Positions 53,629 to 62,813 of a stretch of 64,000 nucleotides of DNA are shown here, in pieces. The DNA is from Fen-1245 sp963835535 (GTDB lineage Bacteria; Gemmatimonadota; Gemmatimonadetes; Gemmatimonadales; JACORV01): positions 186,001 to 250,000 of the forward strand of contig CAWIFL010000003.1 of NCBI GenBank assembly GCA_963835535.1, given 5' to 3'. Position 1 is the stretch's first letter; each line of letters opens with the position of its first letter. The notes under the pieces were generated by a model. It saw only the letters and a list, made by a program, of their open reading frames with translations. It was not told the DNA's origin and made no database searches. The position numbers and the translations under genes are program-made.

Positions 53629-54972
53629 CTAGAGGAGCTTCCGCTCGTGCGCCGCCCGCTCCAGCGTCTCGCGGAACTTCGGATGCGCGATGTCGATCAG
53701 TGCGCGGGCGCGCTGGCGCACGGTCTTGCCGAACAGGTACGCCGCGCCGTACTCGGTGACCACCCACCGCACGTCGGCGCGGGTCGTGACCACCCCCGCC
53801 CCCGGCGCGAGGACCGGACTGATCCGGGACAGCTCGCCGCCCTTGGCCGTCGCGGGCAGCGCGATGATCGGCTTGCCGCCCCGCGAGCGCGAGGCGCCGC
53901 GGATGAAGTCGGTCTGCCCGCCGAACCCGCTGAAGAACGTCGTGCCGATCGAGTCCGAGCAGACCTGCCCCGTGATGTCGATCTCGATGGCCGAGTTGAT
54001 CGCCACCATGCTGTCGTTCTGCGCGATGACGAACGGGTCGTTGGTATAGGTAAGCGGATGCAGCTCGACGACCGGATTGTCGTGCACGAATTCGAACAGC
54101 CGCCTGGTGCCGAGGAGGAAGCCCGCGATCACCTTGCCGCGGTGCAGCGTCTTCCGCTCACCGGTGATGACGCCCGCCTCGATCAGGTCCACCGCCCCGT
54201 CGGCGAACATCTCGGTGTGGATCCCGAGGGCGCGACGGTCCGCAAGCATGTGCAGCACCGCATCGGGGATCCCGCCGATCCCCATCTGCATGCAGTCGCC
54301 GTCGTCGATCAGCTCGGAGACGTTCCGGGCGATGGCGCGGGTCACCTCGAGGTCCTTGCCGCCCTCGGCGGGCAGCTCGGTCAGCGGGCGCGACGTCTCC
54401 ACCACCGCGTGCAGCTGCCGCACGTGCAGGAAGGCGTCCCCGTGAACCCGCGGCATCCGCTGGTTGACCTCGGCGATGACGTGCCGCGCATGCCGCGCCG
54501 CGTCGAGGGTGTGGTCCACGCCGACGCCGAGCGAGCAGAAGCCGTGGGCGTCCGGCGGCGAGACCTGGATCAGCGCGACGTCGATGGGGAGCGAACCGTC
54601 GCTGAAGAGCCGGGCGATCTCGCCAAGGAAGATCGGGGTGTAGTCCGCGCGGCCGTCGTTCACCGCCTTGCGCGCGTTGGCCCCGATGAACACCGCGTTG
54701 TGCCGGAAGTGCCCTTCCATCTCCGGGGCGGTGTGCTGGGCCTTCCCGATGGTCAGGAGGTGCACCACCTCCACGTCGCGGAGCGTGGACGCCCGCGCGC
54801 TGAGGGCCTCGACCAGCGGCTCGGGGTTCGCGCACCCGGGGTGGATATAGACGCGATCGCCGCTCCGCACGACCTTGAGCGCTTCCTCGGCCGTGCAGAC
54901 GAGCGAGCGGTAGTATTCGGACCAGGGCGTGCGCATGAGCGGCGACGCAGGTGCGTGGGCTACAGCGGTCAT
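53629..54972 (-). CDS. acetyl-CoA hydrolase/transferase family, 4-hydroxybutyrate CoA-transferase-like
   Basis: The 447-residue CoA-transferase shows VYIHPGCANPEPLVEAL, ALIQVSPPDAHGFCSLGVGVD, GIGGIPDAVLHML, MVAINSAIEIDITGQVCSDSIG (catalytic Glu region) and FSGFGGQTDFIRGASRS. It moves CoA between carboxylates, with 4-hydroxybutyrate or succinate as likely substrates. ATG 54972 has an AGGGGAG ribosome site. A terminator-like hairpin lies in its leader. Confidence 0.9.
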   Translation of the reverse strand: MTAVAHAPASPLMRTPWSEYYRSLVCTAEEALKVVRSGDRVYIHPGCANPEPLVEALSARASTLRDVEVVHLLTIGKAQHTAPEMEGHFRHNAVFIGANARKAVNDGRADYTPIFLGEIARLFSDGSLPIDVALIQVSPPDAHGFCSLGVGVDHTLDAARHARHVIAEVNQRMPRVHGDAFLHVRQLHAVVETSRPLTELPAEGGKDLEVTRAIARNVSELIDDGDCMQMGIGGIPDAVLHMLADRRALGIHTEMFADGAVDLIEAGVITGERKTLHRGKVIAGFLLGTRRLFEFVHDNPVVELHPLTYTNDPFVIAQNDSMVAINSAIEIDITGQVCSDSIGTTFFSGFGGQTDFIRGASRSRGGKPIIALPATAKGGELSRISPVLAPGAGVVTTRADVRWVVTEYGAAYLFGKTVRQRARALIDIAHPKFRETLERAAHERKLL

Positions 54973-54996
54973 ACGAACGTCTCCCCTGACGAAAAA

Positions 54997-55023
54997 TGCG
55001 GTTCCCTGAGCTTGAGAACCGCA
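54997..55023 (-). terminator. intrinsic terminator or attenuator before the CoA-transferase gene
   Basis: TGCGGTTC (54997-55004) pairs with GAACCGCA (55016-55023). On the minus strand it is followed by TTTTT (54996-54992). It ends the upstream sortilin-like gene or attenuates the CoA-transferase message; the ATG is only 20 bases further on. Confidence 0.75.
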
Positions 55024-55038
55024 ATTTCCGTGCGCGGG

Positions 55039-55069
55039 TCCGGTGCGAAGCGCGAGGCCTCGCACCGGA
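55039..55069 (-). terminator. second hairpin downstream of the Asp-box gene
   Basis: TCCGGTGCGA (55039-55048) pairs perfectly with TCGCACCGGA (55060-55069), 10 bp with an 11-base loop. It lies 57 bases past the Asp-box gene's stop, in tandem with the T-tailed hairpin. Confidence 0.55.
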
Positions 55070-55125
55070 GCCCGAACGCATGTTCGAGGGGTTAGCTCGT
55101 CATTCGCCGCCGAAGCGCGGCCCCG

Positions 55126-58100
55126 CTAGCGCCACCCTCCGCTGAGGGCCGAGCTCTCGCTCGGCCGTACCACCTCGATGGGCTGCTTGTACTCCTTGCC
55201 GTCGAACCGGATGGTGACCAGGTACGTCCCCGGCTCCACGAACGGCCCCGAACCGCCCAGCAGGCCGCCGGCGCCGCGGAACCCGAAGCCGCCCAGCGCC
55301 TGCTGGATCGGGTTGAGGTACGTGCCCGGCTCCCCGGGATTGGGATCGCGCATCAACGCCATCAGGCCCGTCGGGCGGGCGCCCGCCACGGTATCGCCGG
55401 CGGCCCTGCGCAGGCTGTCCCGCACCTGCGCGATGCGGACGGTCGCCTTCGCACTGTCCCGCAGCTCGGCCGGGCCGAGCGGCGCGCGATCGCGCCGCAG
55501 GTCCCAGGAGATGTACCGCAGGGCGGCCGGACGGGCGTTGGTGTACAGCACCCGCACGGTGTCCCCCGCCGCGTCGGTGATCACCACCGGCACGGTGTCG
55601 GCCGACGGTCGGCCGGTGGGGCCCATCAGAAGGGCCATCAACCCGCCGCCCCGCCCGCCGCCGCCGCCCAAGCCGGCTTCCTGCATGTACTGGGCGGCCT
55701 GCTCCCCGAACATCGCCGCCATCGGGTTGAACTGCGTCGTGTCGCCGCCCGGACGGCCGGCGAGCTGGCGCGGCGCCTCCCCCTTGATGCGGATCGGGAT
55801 CAGCGCGGCCGGCCGGGGACTCGGTACGCCGAACGGCCGGTTCCCGATCGAGCCGACGCCGCCGCCGCCCGAGCGCGCGTTGTACAGCAGGGCCGGCTCG
55901 ACGGGGAAGACCGCCACCGGCGCGTCGAGGAGTGAATCGGTCGCTCGCTCGAGCGGCCCGATGTCCATCAGGTAGATCGAGCGCCCGTGTGTCGCCGCCA
56001 CCAGCTCCCGGTCACGCGGATGGATCTTCAGATCGTGGACCGGCGCCGGCGGCAGACCCTCGTTCAGGTGTTCCCAGGTCGCCCCGCCGTCCGTCGAGAC
56101 GTAGGCGGTCACCTCCGTGCCCAGGAACAGCAGGCCCTTCCGCCGCGGATCCTCACGGATCACGTGGACGAACTCGGTGTCGGGGAGGTTCCCCCTGATC
56201 GACCGGAAGGTCTTCCCGAAGTCGTTGGATACGTAGACGTACGGATGAAAGTCGTCGCTGCGGTGCCCGTCGAACGTCACGTACACCGTCGCACTGTCGA
56301 ATGGGGACGCTTCGACCCGGCTCACCCAGGTGGTGCGGGGCACCCCCTGAGCGCGGCCGGTGAGGTTCTCCCAGTTCACCCCGTCGTTCCGGCTGAGCCA
56401 GAGGTTGCCGTCATCGGTCCCCGCCCAGATGATCCCGGGCCGCACGGGCGACTCTGCGAGCGCCACGACCGTGCCGTGCGTTTCCGCGCTGGTCGCGTCC
56501 AGGGTGATGCCGCCGGTCAGCGCCAGGCTCATCTTGATCTTCGCGCTGTCGCGCGTGGACAGGTCCTCACTGATCGGATACCAGTGGTCGCCGCGGTCCA
56601 CCGTCTTCCACACCCTCTGGCCGCCCATGTAGAGCGTGCTGGGATTGTGCGACGAGATGAAGAACGGCGTGGACCAGTTGAAGCGGTTGCGCGTCAAGGT
56701 CGCCGTATCGGCCGCGATGCGCGCCTCGAGCGAGTCGAGGACGTGCTGCTGCGCGGGCGTGGCCGGCACGGTGGTGTCGCCGCGCGCCAGGACCACGGAG
56801 TCCTCCAGCATGCGGCCGATGGTCGTGCCGCCGCCGAAGAACCCGCCGCCGCCCCCCGGCGTCTGGATCGTGCCCGGGCGGATGCTGTGCCGCTCCCAGG
56901 TCCTCAGGTCGAGCCGCGCGATGGAGCCGCCCTGCGACTCGGTGTAGACGATGTTCGGGTTGGTCGGATCGATCGCGGCGTAGAAGCCGTCGCCGCCGTT
57001 CACGTTCGTCCAGTCGTCGTTCATGATGCGGCCGCGCGGCGACTGCGACGGCCCGCACCAGGCGCCGTTGTCCTGCAGCCCGCCGCACACCCAGAACGGC
57101 CGCTGCATGTCGAGGCCGATCGAGTAGAACTGGCCGACCGCCATCTGGAGCATCGCGTCCCAGGTACGGCCCCGGTCGTAGGTCTGGGCCACGCCGCCGT
57201 CGTCACCGACGAGGTAGTGGTCGGGGTCGTTGGGGTCGATCCACATCGCGTGGTTGTCGGTATGGAGCACCTGAGCCACCACGCGCTGGGTCTTGCCGCC
57301 GTCGTTCGAGAACCGGACCTGCTCCCACATGTAGTAGACGCGGTCGGCGTCCTTCGGGTCCACGCGCACCTGCGAGTAGTAGAAGGGCCGGCTGTCGTCG
57401 GACTCCATCCGCGTCCAAGTCTCCCCGCCGTCGGTCGAGCGGAACAGGCCGGACTGGAGCTTGGCGCGCTTGGTCGTGTCGGGCACGAATCCCTTCTGCC
57501 GCGCGCTCCGCACCGACTCCGGGTTCGGCGTCGAATCCGCCTCCGCCATGACGTAGATGACAGACGGGTTGCTGGGCGCGATCGCCACGGAGGCCCGCCC
57601 CCACATGGTGGTGGGCAGACCGTTGCCGGTGAAGCGGGTCCAGTTCTCGCCGCCGTCGGTGCTCTTCCACAGGCCGGAGCCGGGGCCGCCGCTCTGGAGG
57701 AAGTACGGCCCGCGCACCCGCTCCCAGGATGTCGCCCAGAGGACGTTGGGGTTCGCGAGGTTCATCGACAGGTCCACGAACCCGGCGCGATCGCTGACGA
57801 ACTTGACCAGCCGCCAGGTCTGTCCGCCATCGGTGGTCTTGTAGATGCCGCGCTCCCGGTTCGGCCCCCAGGCATGGCCCAGCGCCGCCACCCAGACGGT
57901 GTTGGGGTCGGTCGGATGCACCAGGATCCGGCCGATGAACTGCGTCTCCCTGAGGCCGATGTACTTCCAAGTGCGGCCGCCGTCGGTGGACTTGAACATG
58001 CCCGCGCCGGCCGAGATCGAGTTGCGGGAGTTCACCTCGCCGGTGCCCACGTACACGGTGTTCGTGTCCGAGGGCGCGATGGCGATGTCGTTCGCGGCGA

Positions 58101-58365
58101 ACACGCCGGTCCGATCGAAGATCGGCGTCCACGTGATGCCGGCGTTCACCGTCTTCCAGACCCCGGCGGTCGCGAAGGCGACGTAGACCTCCTTCGGATT
58201 CTGCGGGTTGCCCTCGATGTCGGTCACGCGGCCCGTCATGTTGCCGGGGCCGATGGAACGCCACCGGAAGGTGGCCAGGAAGGCGGAGTCGGGGTGCGCA
58301 GCCTGCGCCAGGAGGGATGCAGGACCGGCACAGGCGAGCAGGAGTACGGTCAGGATTCGTCGCAT
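55126..58365 (-). CDS. large secreted Asp-box / VPS10-sortilin-like beta-propeller protein
   Basis: The 1079-residue protein has a signal peptide (LTVLLLACAGPASLLAQ) and at least nine Asp-box (BNR/sortilin) motifs of the form S.DGG.TW: STDGGRTW, TTDGGQTW, STDGGENW, STDGGETW, SNDGGKTQ, VDRGDHW, RNDGVNW, SNDFGKTF, STDGGATW. These form a large beta-propeller. The last 200 residues hold a Gly-rich segment and GTYLVTIRFDGKEYKQPIEV, an Ig-like end. Such proteins in this phylum are called WD40/YVTN or glycosidase-like; no catalytic residues are recognised. ATG 58365 (MRRILTV) gives the signal peptide. Confidence 0.9.
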   Translation of the reverse strand: MRRILTVLLLACAGPASLLAQAAHPDSAFLATFRWRSIGPGNMTGRVTDIEGNPQNPKEVYVAFATAGVWKTVNAGITWTPIFDRTGVFAANDIAIAPSDTNTVYVGTGEVNSRNSISAGAGMFKSTDGGRTWKYIGLRETQFIGRILVHPTDPNTVWVAALGHAWGPNRERGIYKTTDGGQTWRLVKFVSDRAGFVDLSMNLANPNVLWATSWERVRGPYFLQSGGPGSGLWKSTDGGENWTRFTGNGLPTTMWGRASVAIAPSNPSVIYVMAEADSTPNPESVRSARQKGFVPDTTKRAKLQSGLFRSTDGGETWTRMESDDSRPFYYSQVRVDPKDADRVYYMWEQVRFSNDGGKTQRVVAQVLHTDNHAMWIDPNDPDHYLVGDDGGVAQTYDRGRTWDAMLQMAVGQFYSIGLDMQRPFWVCGGLQDNGAWCGPSQSPRGRIMNDDWTNVNGGDGFYAAIDPTNPNIVYTESQGGSIARLDLRTWERHSIRPGTIQTPGGGGGFFGGGTTIGRMLEDSVVLARGDTTVPATPAQQHVLDSLEARIAADTATLTRNRFNWSTPFFISSHNPSTLYMGGQRVWKTVDRGDHWYPISEDLSTRDSAKIKMSLALTGGITLDATSAETHGTVVALAESPVRPGIIWAGTDDGNLWLSRNDGVNWENLTGRAQGVPRTTWVSRVEASPFDSATVYVTFDGHRSDDFHPYVYVSNDFGKTFRSIRGNLPDTEFVHVIREDPRRKGLLFLGTEVTAYVSTDGGATWEHLNEGLPPAPVHDLKIHPRDRELVAATHGRSIYLMDIGPLERATDSLLDAPVAVFPVEPALLYNARSGGGGVGSIGNRPFGVPSPRPAALIPIRIKGEAPRQLAGRPGGDTTQFNPMAAMFGEQAAQYMQEAGLGGGGGRGGGLMALLMGPTGRPSADTVPVVITDAAGDTVRVLYTNARPAALRYISWDLRRDRAPLGPAELRDSAKATVRIAQVRDSLRRAAGDTVAGARPTGLMALMRDPNPGEPGTYLNPIQQALGGFGFRGAGGLLGGSGPFVEPGTYLVTIRFDGKEYKQPIEVVRPSESSALSGGWR

Positions 58366-58496
58366 GGCGGCTACCTTTGTGGTGGAGCGATGGAGAGGCA
58401 AGCAGGCGGCCGCGCAGACGGCCGCCGACGTAGCAATGTACGCGTCACGGCAGGAAAGCGTTGACGCCCGGACGGACGCGAGGATATTCCGGCCCC

Positions 58497-59081
58497 ATGG
58501 ACCCCGTACAGAGCTACGACATCCTCCGGAACCTGACGGCGCCCGTCGTCGCGATCACGGCCGCTCGCGGGACCAAGCTGAACGGCATGATCTCCGACGC
58601 GGCGGTGCGCGCCTCCATCGTCCCGGACATCCCGCGCGTGGCGGTCTTCATCCACAAGATCAACTACACGCACGACATGGTGTTCGAGACCGGGCGCTAC
58701 GGCCTCCACCTCCTGCATCAGGACCAGTTCCGGCTGATCGAGCAGCTCGGCTTCGTGAGCGGGCGCGACCGCGACAAGCTCGCCGACATCCCGCACCGCC
58801 TCGGCAGCCTCGGCTGCCCCCTGATCGAGGACTGCTGGGCCTGGTTCGAGTGCCGCGTCATCAACGTGATGGACGCCGGCTCCTCCACCTGGTTCCTCGC
58901 CGACGTCGTGGACCTCGGCCGCGGCCCCGGGAAGGAGATCATGACCCCGAGCTACATGCGCGCGCATCTGCCGGAGAGCTGGCGGGAGCCGTACCTGAAG
59001 AACCTGGCGCGCGCCCAGGCATGGGCCCGCGAACACTCACGCGACATCCGCCCCATCGTGTGGAAGGGGCTCACGCCTTAG
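58497..59081 (+). CDS. flavin reductase family protein
   Basis: The 194-residue protein has the flavin reductase-like FMN-binding fold: PVVAITAARGTKLNGMISDAAVRAS, VAVFIHKINYTHDMVFETGRY and WAWFECRVINVMDAGSSTWF. It likely binds FMN; whether it reduces flavin for a monooxygenase cannot be told. ATG 58497 starts the family region. Its stop overlaps the convergent decarboxylase by 11 bases. Confidence 0.82.
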   Translation: MDPVQSYDILRNLTAPVVAITAARGTKLNGMISDAAVRASIVPDIPRVAVFIHKINYTHDMVFETGRYGLHLLHQDQFRLIEQLGFVSGRDRDKLADIPHRLGSLGCPLIEDCWAWFECRVINVMDAGSSTWFLADVVDLGRGPGKEIMTPSYMRAHLPESWREPYLKNLARAQAWAREHSRDIRPIVWKGLTP

Positions 59082-60540
59082 CGGCCGCCTTCCGGATCAG
59101 GTCCCAGGCCCGCTTCACGTGCTCGCGGGTGGTCCGCAGGTTGCCGATCGCGATCCGCAGCACCAGCCGCCCCCTGAGCTTCGTGTGCGAGAGGAAGACC
59201 GGGCCGGCCGCGTTCACCTCGGCCATGAGCCGTGCGTTCAGCCGGTCGTCCTCTTCCGGGCTCCCCGTCCCGCTGGCGTAGCGGAGGCAGACCACGCTGA
59301 ACGGCACCGGGGCGACGACCTCGAAGCCCGGTTCCGCGCGGATCCAGCCGGCCAGCTCCTCGGCGAGCGCGCAGTGGTAGCGGATGCGGTCCCGCAGCCC
59401 GCTCACGCCGAACGCCCGGATGACCATCCAGAGCTTCAGCGCGCGGAAGCGCCGGCCGAGCTGGAGCCCATAGTCCATCAGGTTGGTCACGCCCTCGTCG
59501 TCGGTGCGCAGGTACTCCGGCACCAGCGAGAAGGCGGCGCGCAGCTCCGCCGGGTTGCGCACGAAGAGGAGCGAGCAGTCCACCGGCGTGAACAGCCACT
59601 TGTGCGGGTTCATCACGATGGAGTCGGCGCGTTCCATCCCATCGAACCGCGCGCGGAACTCGGGGCAGATGGCGGCGCTCCCGGCGTAGGCCGCGTCCAC
59701 GTGCAGCCACGTCCCTTCGCGCCGGCAGATCTCGGCGATCGGCTGGAGCGGATCCACGCTGGTGGTGGAGGTCGTGCCGGCCGTGGCCACGACGGCGACC
59801 GGGAAGCCGCCGCGGGCGCGGTCCTCGGCGATCATCGCCTCGAGCGCAGCCGGATCCATGCGGAAGGCGTCGTCCACGGGCACCTTGCGCAGGTTGGCCA
59901 AGCCGAGGCCGAGGGCGATGACCGCCTTGTCGATGGAGGAGTGCGCCTGCTCACTGCAGTAGACCACGAGGGGAGGCACGTCGGTGCGGCCGGCCAGCCC
60001 CCGCTCGCGGATCTCGAACGGTGCGCGGTGCCGCGCCGTCGCGAGCGCCACGAAGCTCGACATCGAGGCCGTGTCGTTGATGTGGCCCCGGAACTCCGCG
60101 GGCAGGCCCAGCATCTGGCGGACCCAGTCGGTGACGGTCTCCTCGAGCTCCGTCGCCGCCGGGCCGGTGCGCCAGAGCATCGCGTTGACGTTGAGCCCCG
60201 CGGCGAGCGCCTCGCCGAGCACGCCCGGCCCCGAGCCCGTGATGCCGAAGTAGGCCATGAAGCCGGGGTGGTTCCAGTGCGTGACGTTGGGCTCGATGAG
60301 CCGCTTGTAGTCGTCGAGGACGTCGTCCAGCGGCTCGGGGTCGCGCGGCGCCAGGGGCGGCAGGGCCGCGCGGATCTCGCCGGGGCGGACCCTGGGCAGG
60401 ACGGGATAGCGGCTGCCGTGCTCGAGGTAGTCGGCCACCATATCCGCGACGCGATGCATCGCGGTCCGGAACTCGTCCGGCGGGATATCGCCTTGCGGGC
60501 TGCTTGCGCCGGTCCGCGTCTGATCGGTCTTGGCCGTCAC
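59071..60540 (-). CDS. pyridoxal-dependent aromatic amino acid decarboxylase
   Basis: The 489-residue group II decarboxylase has NVTHWNHPGFMAYFGITGSG, AATELEETVTDW, the PLP-Lys segment MNPHKWLFTPVDCS, WLHVDAAYAG and HTKLRGRLVLRIAIGN. It removes CO2 from an aromatic L-amino acid (tryptophan, tyrosine or phenylalanine). It starts at GTG 60540, at the edge of a GGTGAGA repeat. Substrate not resolved by sequence. Confidence 0.92.
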   Translation of the reverse strand: MTAKTDQTRTGASSPQGDIPPDEFRTAMHRVADMVADYLEHGSRYPVLPRVRPGEIRAALPPLAPRDPEPLDDVLDDYKRLIEPNVTHWNHPGFMAYFGITGSGPGVLGEALAAGLNVNAMLWRTGPAATELEETVTDWVRQMLGLPAEFRGHINDTASMSSFVALATARHRAPFEIRERGLAGRTDVPPLVVYCSEQAHSSIDKAVIALGLGLANLRKVPVDDAFRMDPAALEAMIAEDRARGGFPVAVVATAGTTSTTSVDPLQPIAEICRREGTWLHVDAAYAGSAAICPEFRARFDGMERADSIVMNPHKWLFTPVDCSLLFVRNPAELRAAFSLVPEYLRTDDEGVTNLMDYGLQLGRRFRALKLWMVIRAFGVSGLRDRIRYHCALAEELAGWIRAEPGFEVVAPVPFSVVCLRYASGTGSPEEDDRLNARLMAEVNAAGPVFLSHTKLRGRLVLRIAIGNLRTTREHVKRAWDLIRKAAAKA

Positions 60541-60612
60541 CTCTCACCTCTCACCTGAACTTCTCACTTCTCACCTGATCTTCTCACCTCTCACGCCTCA
60601 CCTCTCACTTGC
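60541..60612 (-). repeat. GGTGAGA-type imperfect tandem repeat
   Basis: The minus strand carries a purine-rich array of GGTGAGA, AGTGAGA and TCAGGTGAGA units. It fills the gap between the decarboxylase start and the stop of the next membrane gene, and supplies that gene's last codons (VRGEA). Confidence 0.85.
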
Positions 60613-61253
60613 CTGTGCCGATCTATCCACCACGCCCAGGCAACGAGCAACCAGCCGAACAGCAGCCCGAACCACGCGACCGCTCCGGGGTTGGCCGGCG
60701 GCGTGCTGAACAGGTTCGCCACGTAGAACAGCGCCAGGAGGCCCACCAGCGACCAGAACGCCCAGCGGCCGATGGCGTCGCGGGCGCGCGTGGTCCTCGC
60801 GTAAAGCCAGACCCCGGCGACGAACAGCAGGCCCTCGACGACGATGGTCCCCGCCGTCGAGTGCCAGAGCCCGAGGCCGACGCGCGCCGTGCCGCCCGGG
60901 AACAGGGGCAGGTCGGGCCGGTGGGTGATGAAGTCGAGGACCCAGTGGCTTGCGACCGCCGCGCCGGCGAGGAGCGCCGCTCCCCGCGCGCGCGTGACGG
61001 CCCAGCACACCAGGGCGAAGCCCACCGACCACACGACGGCCATCAGCAGGCTGTGCGACCAGGGGTAGTTGTCGAGGCTGATGCGCAGGAACGGCGTATC
61101 GGCCGGCACGAAGCGGGCGTTCTCCCACCCCAGGAGCACGAAGAGCGGGAAGAGCAGGTCGAGCAGCGTGGCCCCGGCGATGAACCACGCCAGGGACACC
61201 CTGGGAGCGACGCGCTTGGCCGCGAAGCCGACGGCGTAATGCCCGATGAACAT
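60591..61253 (-). CDS. membrane protein, metal-dependent hydrolase-like (YdjM family-like)
   Basis: The 220-residue protein has about six spans and conserved acidic/His positions: FIGHYAVGFAAKRVAPRVSL, DNYPWSHSLLMAVVW, VASHWVLDFITHRPDLPLFPGG and WHSTAGTIVVEGLLFVAGV. These match YdjM/DUF457-type membrane proteins. No tested activity. ATG 61253 starts the conserved region. The C-terminal codons lie in the GGTGAGA repeat. Confidence 0.75.
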   Translation of the reverse strand: MFIGHYAVGFAAKRVAPRVSLAWFIAGATLLDLLFPLFVLLGWENARFVPADTPFLRISLDNYPWSHSLLMAVVWSVGFALVCWAVTRARGAALLAGAAVASHWVLDFITHRPDLPLFPGGTARVGLGLWHSTAGTIVVEGLLFVAGVWLYARTTRARDAIGRWAFWSLVGLLALFYVANLFSTPPANPGAVAWFGLLFGWLLVAWAWWIDRHRQVRGEA

Positions 61254-61337
61254 GACCCCTCCCGGGCCGGGCGCCCGATGCAACGATTCACGCGGCCCGT
61301 CGGTCTCAAGAGTGTTCCCCGATCCTGCGGAGCGCTA

Positions 61338-62813
61338 GTGTACCCTTCCCGGCAGCTCGGCTCGTTGCTCGTCATCGGCCTCACGGCGGTGCCGCTCGCC
61401 GCGCAGGAGCCGCCCGAGGCGGTCGTCGCCCGTCTGGCGGCCGTCGAATCCGCCGTCGTGCGCGTCACCGCGGCGCACCCCAACGCGCTCTGGCCAGGCT
61501 TCCGGCCCGACACGATCCCCGTGCTGTACGTCGTCCCCGACGCGGGCGTCCTGCTGCTCAACTGGCCCGCGGCGGAGCCGCCGGACGGTTTCGCGCGGAT
61601 CGAGGGCGTGCCCCACGCGGGGTGGCAGGGCGCGGCGACGCGCTCCGCCGCGAGCACCAACGCGTCGCTCGCGGGCCGGAGCGCCGCGCAGGTCGTCGTG
61701 TTTCCCGAGATGAGCGATGCTCTGCTCTTCGGCACGGCGGTGCACGAGGCCTTTCACGTCTTCGAGCGCTCCGTCGCGCGGCCCGGGCGCCGCTTCGGCT
61801 CCGGGGAGAACTCCTTCCTGGTCACGACGTATCCGGTCTTCGATCAGCGCAACGAAGCGGGGGTCGCGCTGGAGGGCCGGCTGCTGGCCCGCGCGCTCGC
61901 GGCGCGCACGCGCGAGGGGCTGCGCGAGGCGGCGCAGGAATTCGTCGCCGCGCGCGAGTCCCGTCACCGCGCCCTGGGGAGCGAGCTCGCGGACTTCGAG
62001 ACGCAGGCGGAGCTGAACGAGGGGCTCGCCGAGTACGCGTTGGCGCGCGGTCTCCAGTTGGCCGCGGACGATCCGGCGCTCCCGTGGCGCGCCGACGCCG
62101 CGGCCGAAGTGGCGCGCCGCCGTGCGCGGCTCGACAGCCTGACGGCGAACCTGCGGCAGTCGCTCCGCTTCCGCTTCTACGCCACGGGACCTGCGATGGG
62201 GTTCATCCTCGACCGCCTGACCGGGCCAACGTGGCGGTCCGCGCTCGAGCGCGACGACCTGACGCTCCAGGAGGAGCTTGCCGAAGTCTCGGGATACCGG
62301 GACGGGGAGCGTGCCCTGCTCTCCCGCGCAGCGCACGCGGTGGATACGGCGGCCCTGGCCCGCGAGGCGGGCGCGGCAATCGCGCGGCTGCGCGCAACGA
62401 GACACGCCCAGGTGGACAGCATCCTCGCCCGGCCGGGCCTGCTGCTCACGCTCCGGGCCGACTCGCTCCCCGGCCGCGGCTTCGGGCTCTGCGGGTTCGA
62501 TCCGCAGAACCTGTTGCAGGTGGACAGCACCGTCCTGCTCCACACGCGTTGGGTGCGGCTGTGCGGCGGCGCGTCCGGCGAGTTCACGACGGCGGCGATC
62601 CAGGACCGCGGAGCGGGGACGTTCAGCGCGGTGGTGGGCGCGGAGGACTCCGTGCGGGTCACCGCGGGCGGGAACGCGGTCACGTTGCGGGAGGGCGAGT
62701 CGCTGGTCGTGACCGGCCTCAAAGTGGTCGCGCCCGGCGCGACCCTGGAGGCGGCGAGGGCCCTCCTGAGGCGCACCGGGCGCGCGCTCGAGATCTCGCC
62801 GCTCGCGCGCTAG
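61338..62813 (+). CDS. secreted HExxH metallopeptidase-like protein
   Basis: The 491-residue protein starts at GTG 61338 with a signal peptide (LGSLLVIGLTAVPLAAQ). The zinc motif HEAFH is at 136-140 (GTAVHEAFHVFERSV), and a candidate third ligand is Glu228 in NEGLAEY. The arrangement is gluzincin-like. I cannot name the family. Its TAG (62811-62813) interlocks with the stop of the convergent membrane gene. Confidence 0.7.
   Translation: MYPSRQLGSLLVIGLTAVPLAAQEPPEAVVARLAAVESAVVRVTAAHPNALWPGFRPDTIPVLYVVPDAGVLLLNWPAAEPPDGFARIEGVPHAGWQGAATRSAASTNASLAGRSAAQVVVFPEMSDALLFGTAVHEAFHVFERSVARPGRRFGSGENSFLVTTYPVFDQRNEAGVALEGRLLARALAARTREGLREAAQEFVAARESRHRALGSELADFETQAELNEGLAEYALARGLQLAADDPALPWRADAAAEVARRRARLDSLTANLRQSLRFRFYATGPAMGFILDRLTGPTWRSALERDDLTLQEELAEVSGYRDGERALLSRAAHAVDTAALAREAGAAIARLRATRHAQVDSILARPGLLLTLRADSLPGRGFGLCGFDPQNLLQVDSTVLLHTRWVRLCGGASGEFTTAAIQDRGAGTFSAVVGAEDSVRVTAGGNAVTLREGESLVVTGLKVVAPGATLEAARALLRRTGRALEISPLAR

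Noticed and set aside
52138..55095. A 985-codon plus-strand frame over several minus-strand genes
   Set aside because: It spans four well-identified genes on the other strand and has no domain or ribosome site.
55987..58464. An 825-codon frame opposite the Asp-box protein
   Set aside because: Antisense of repeated Asp-box codons; no signal peptide or family.
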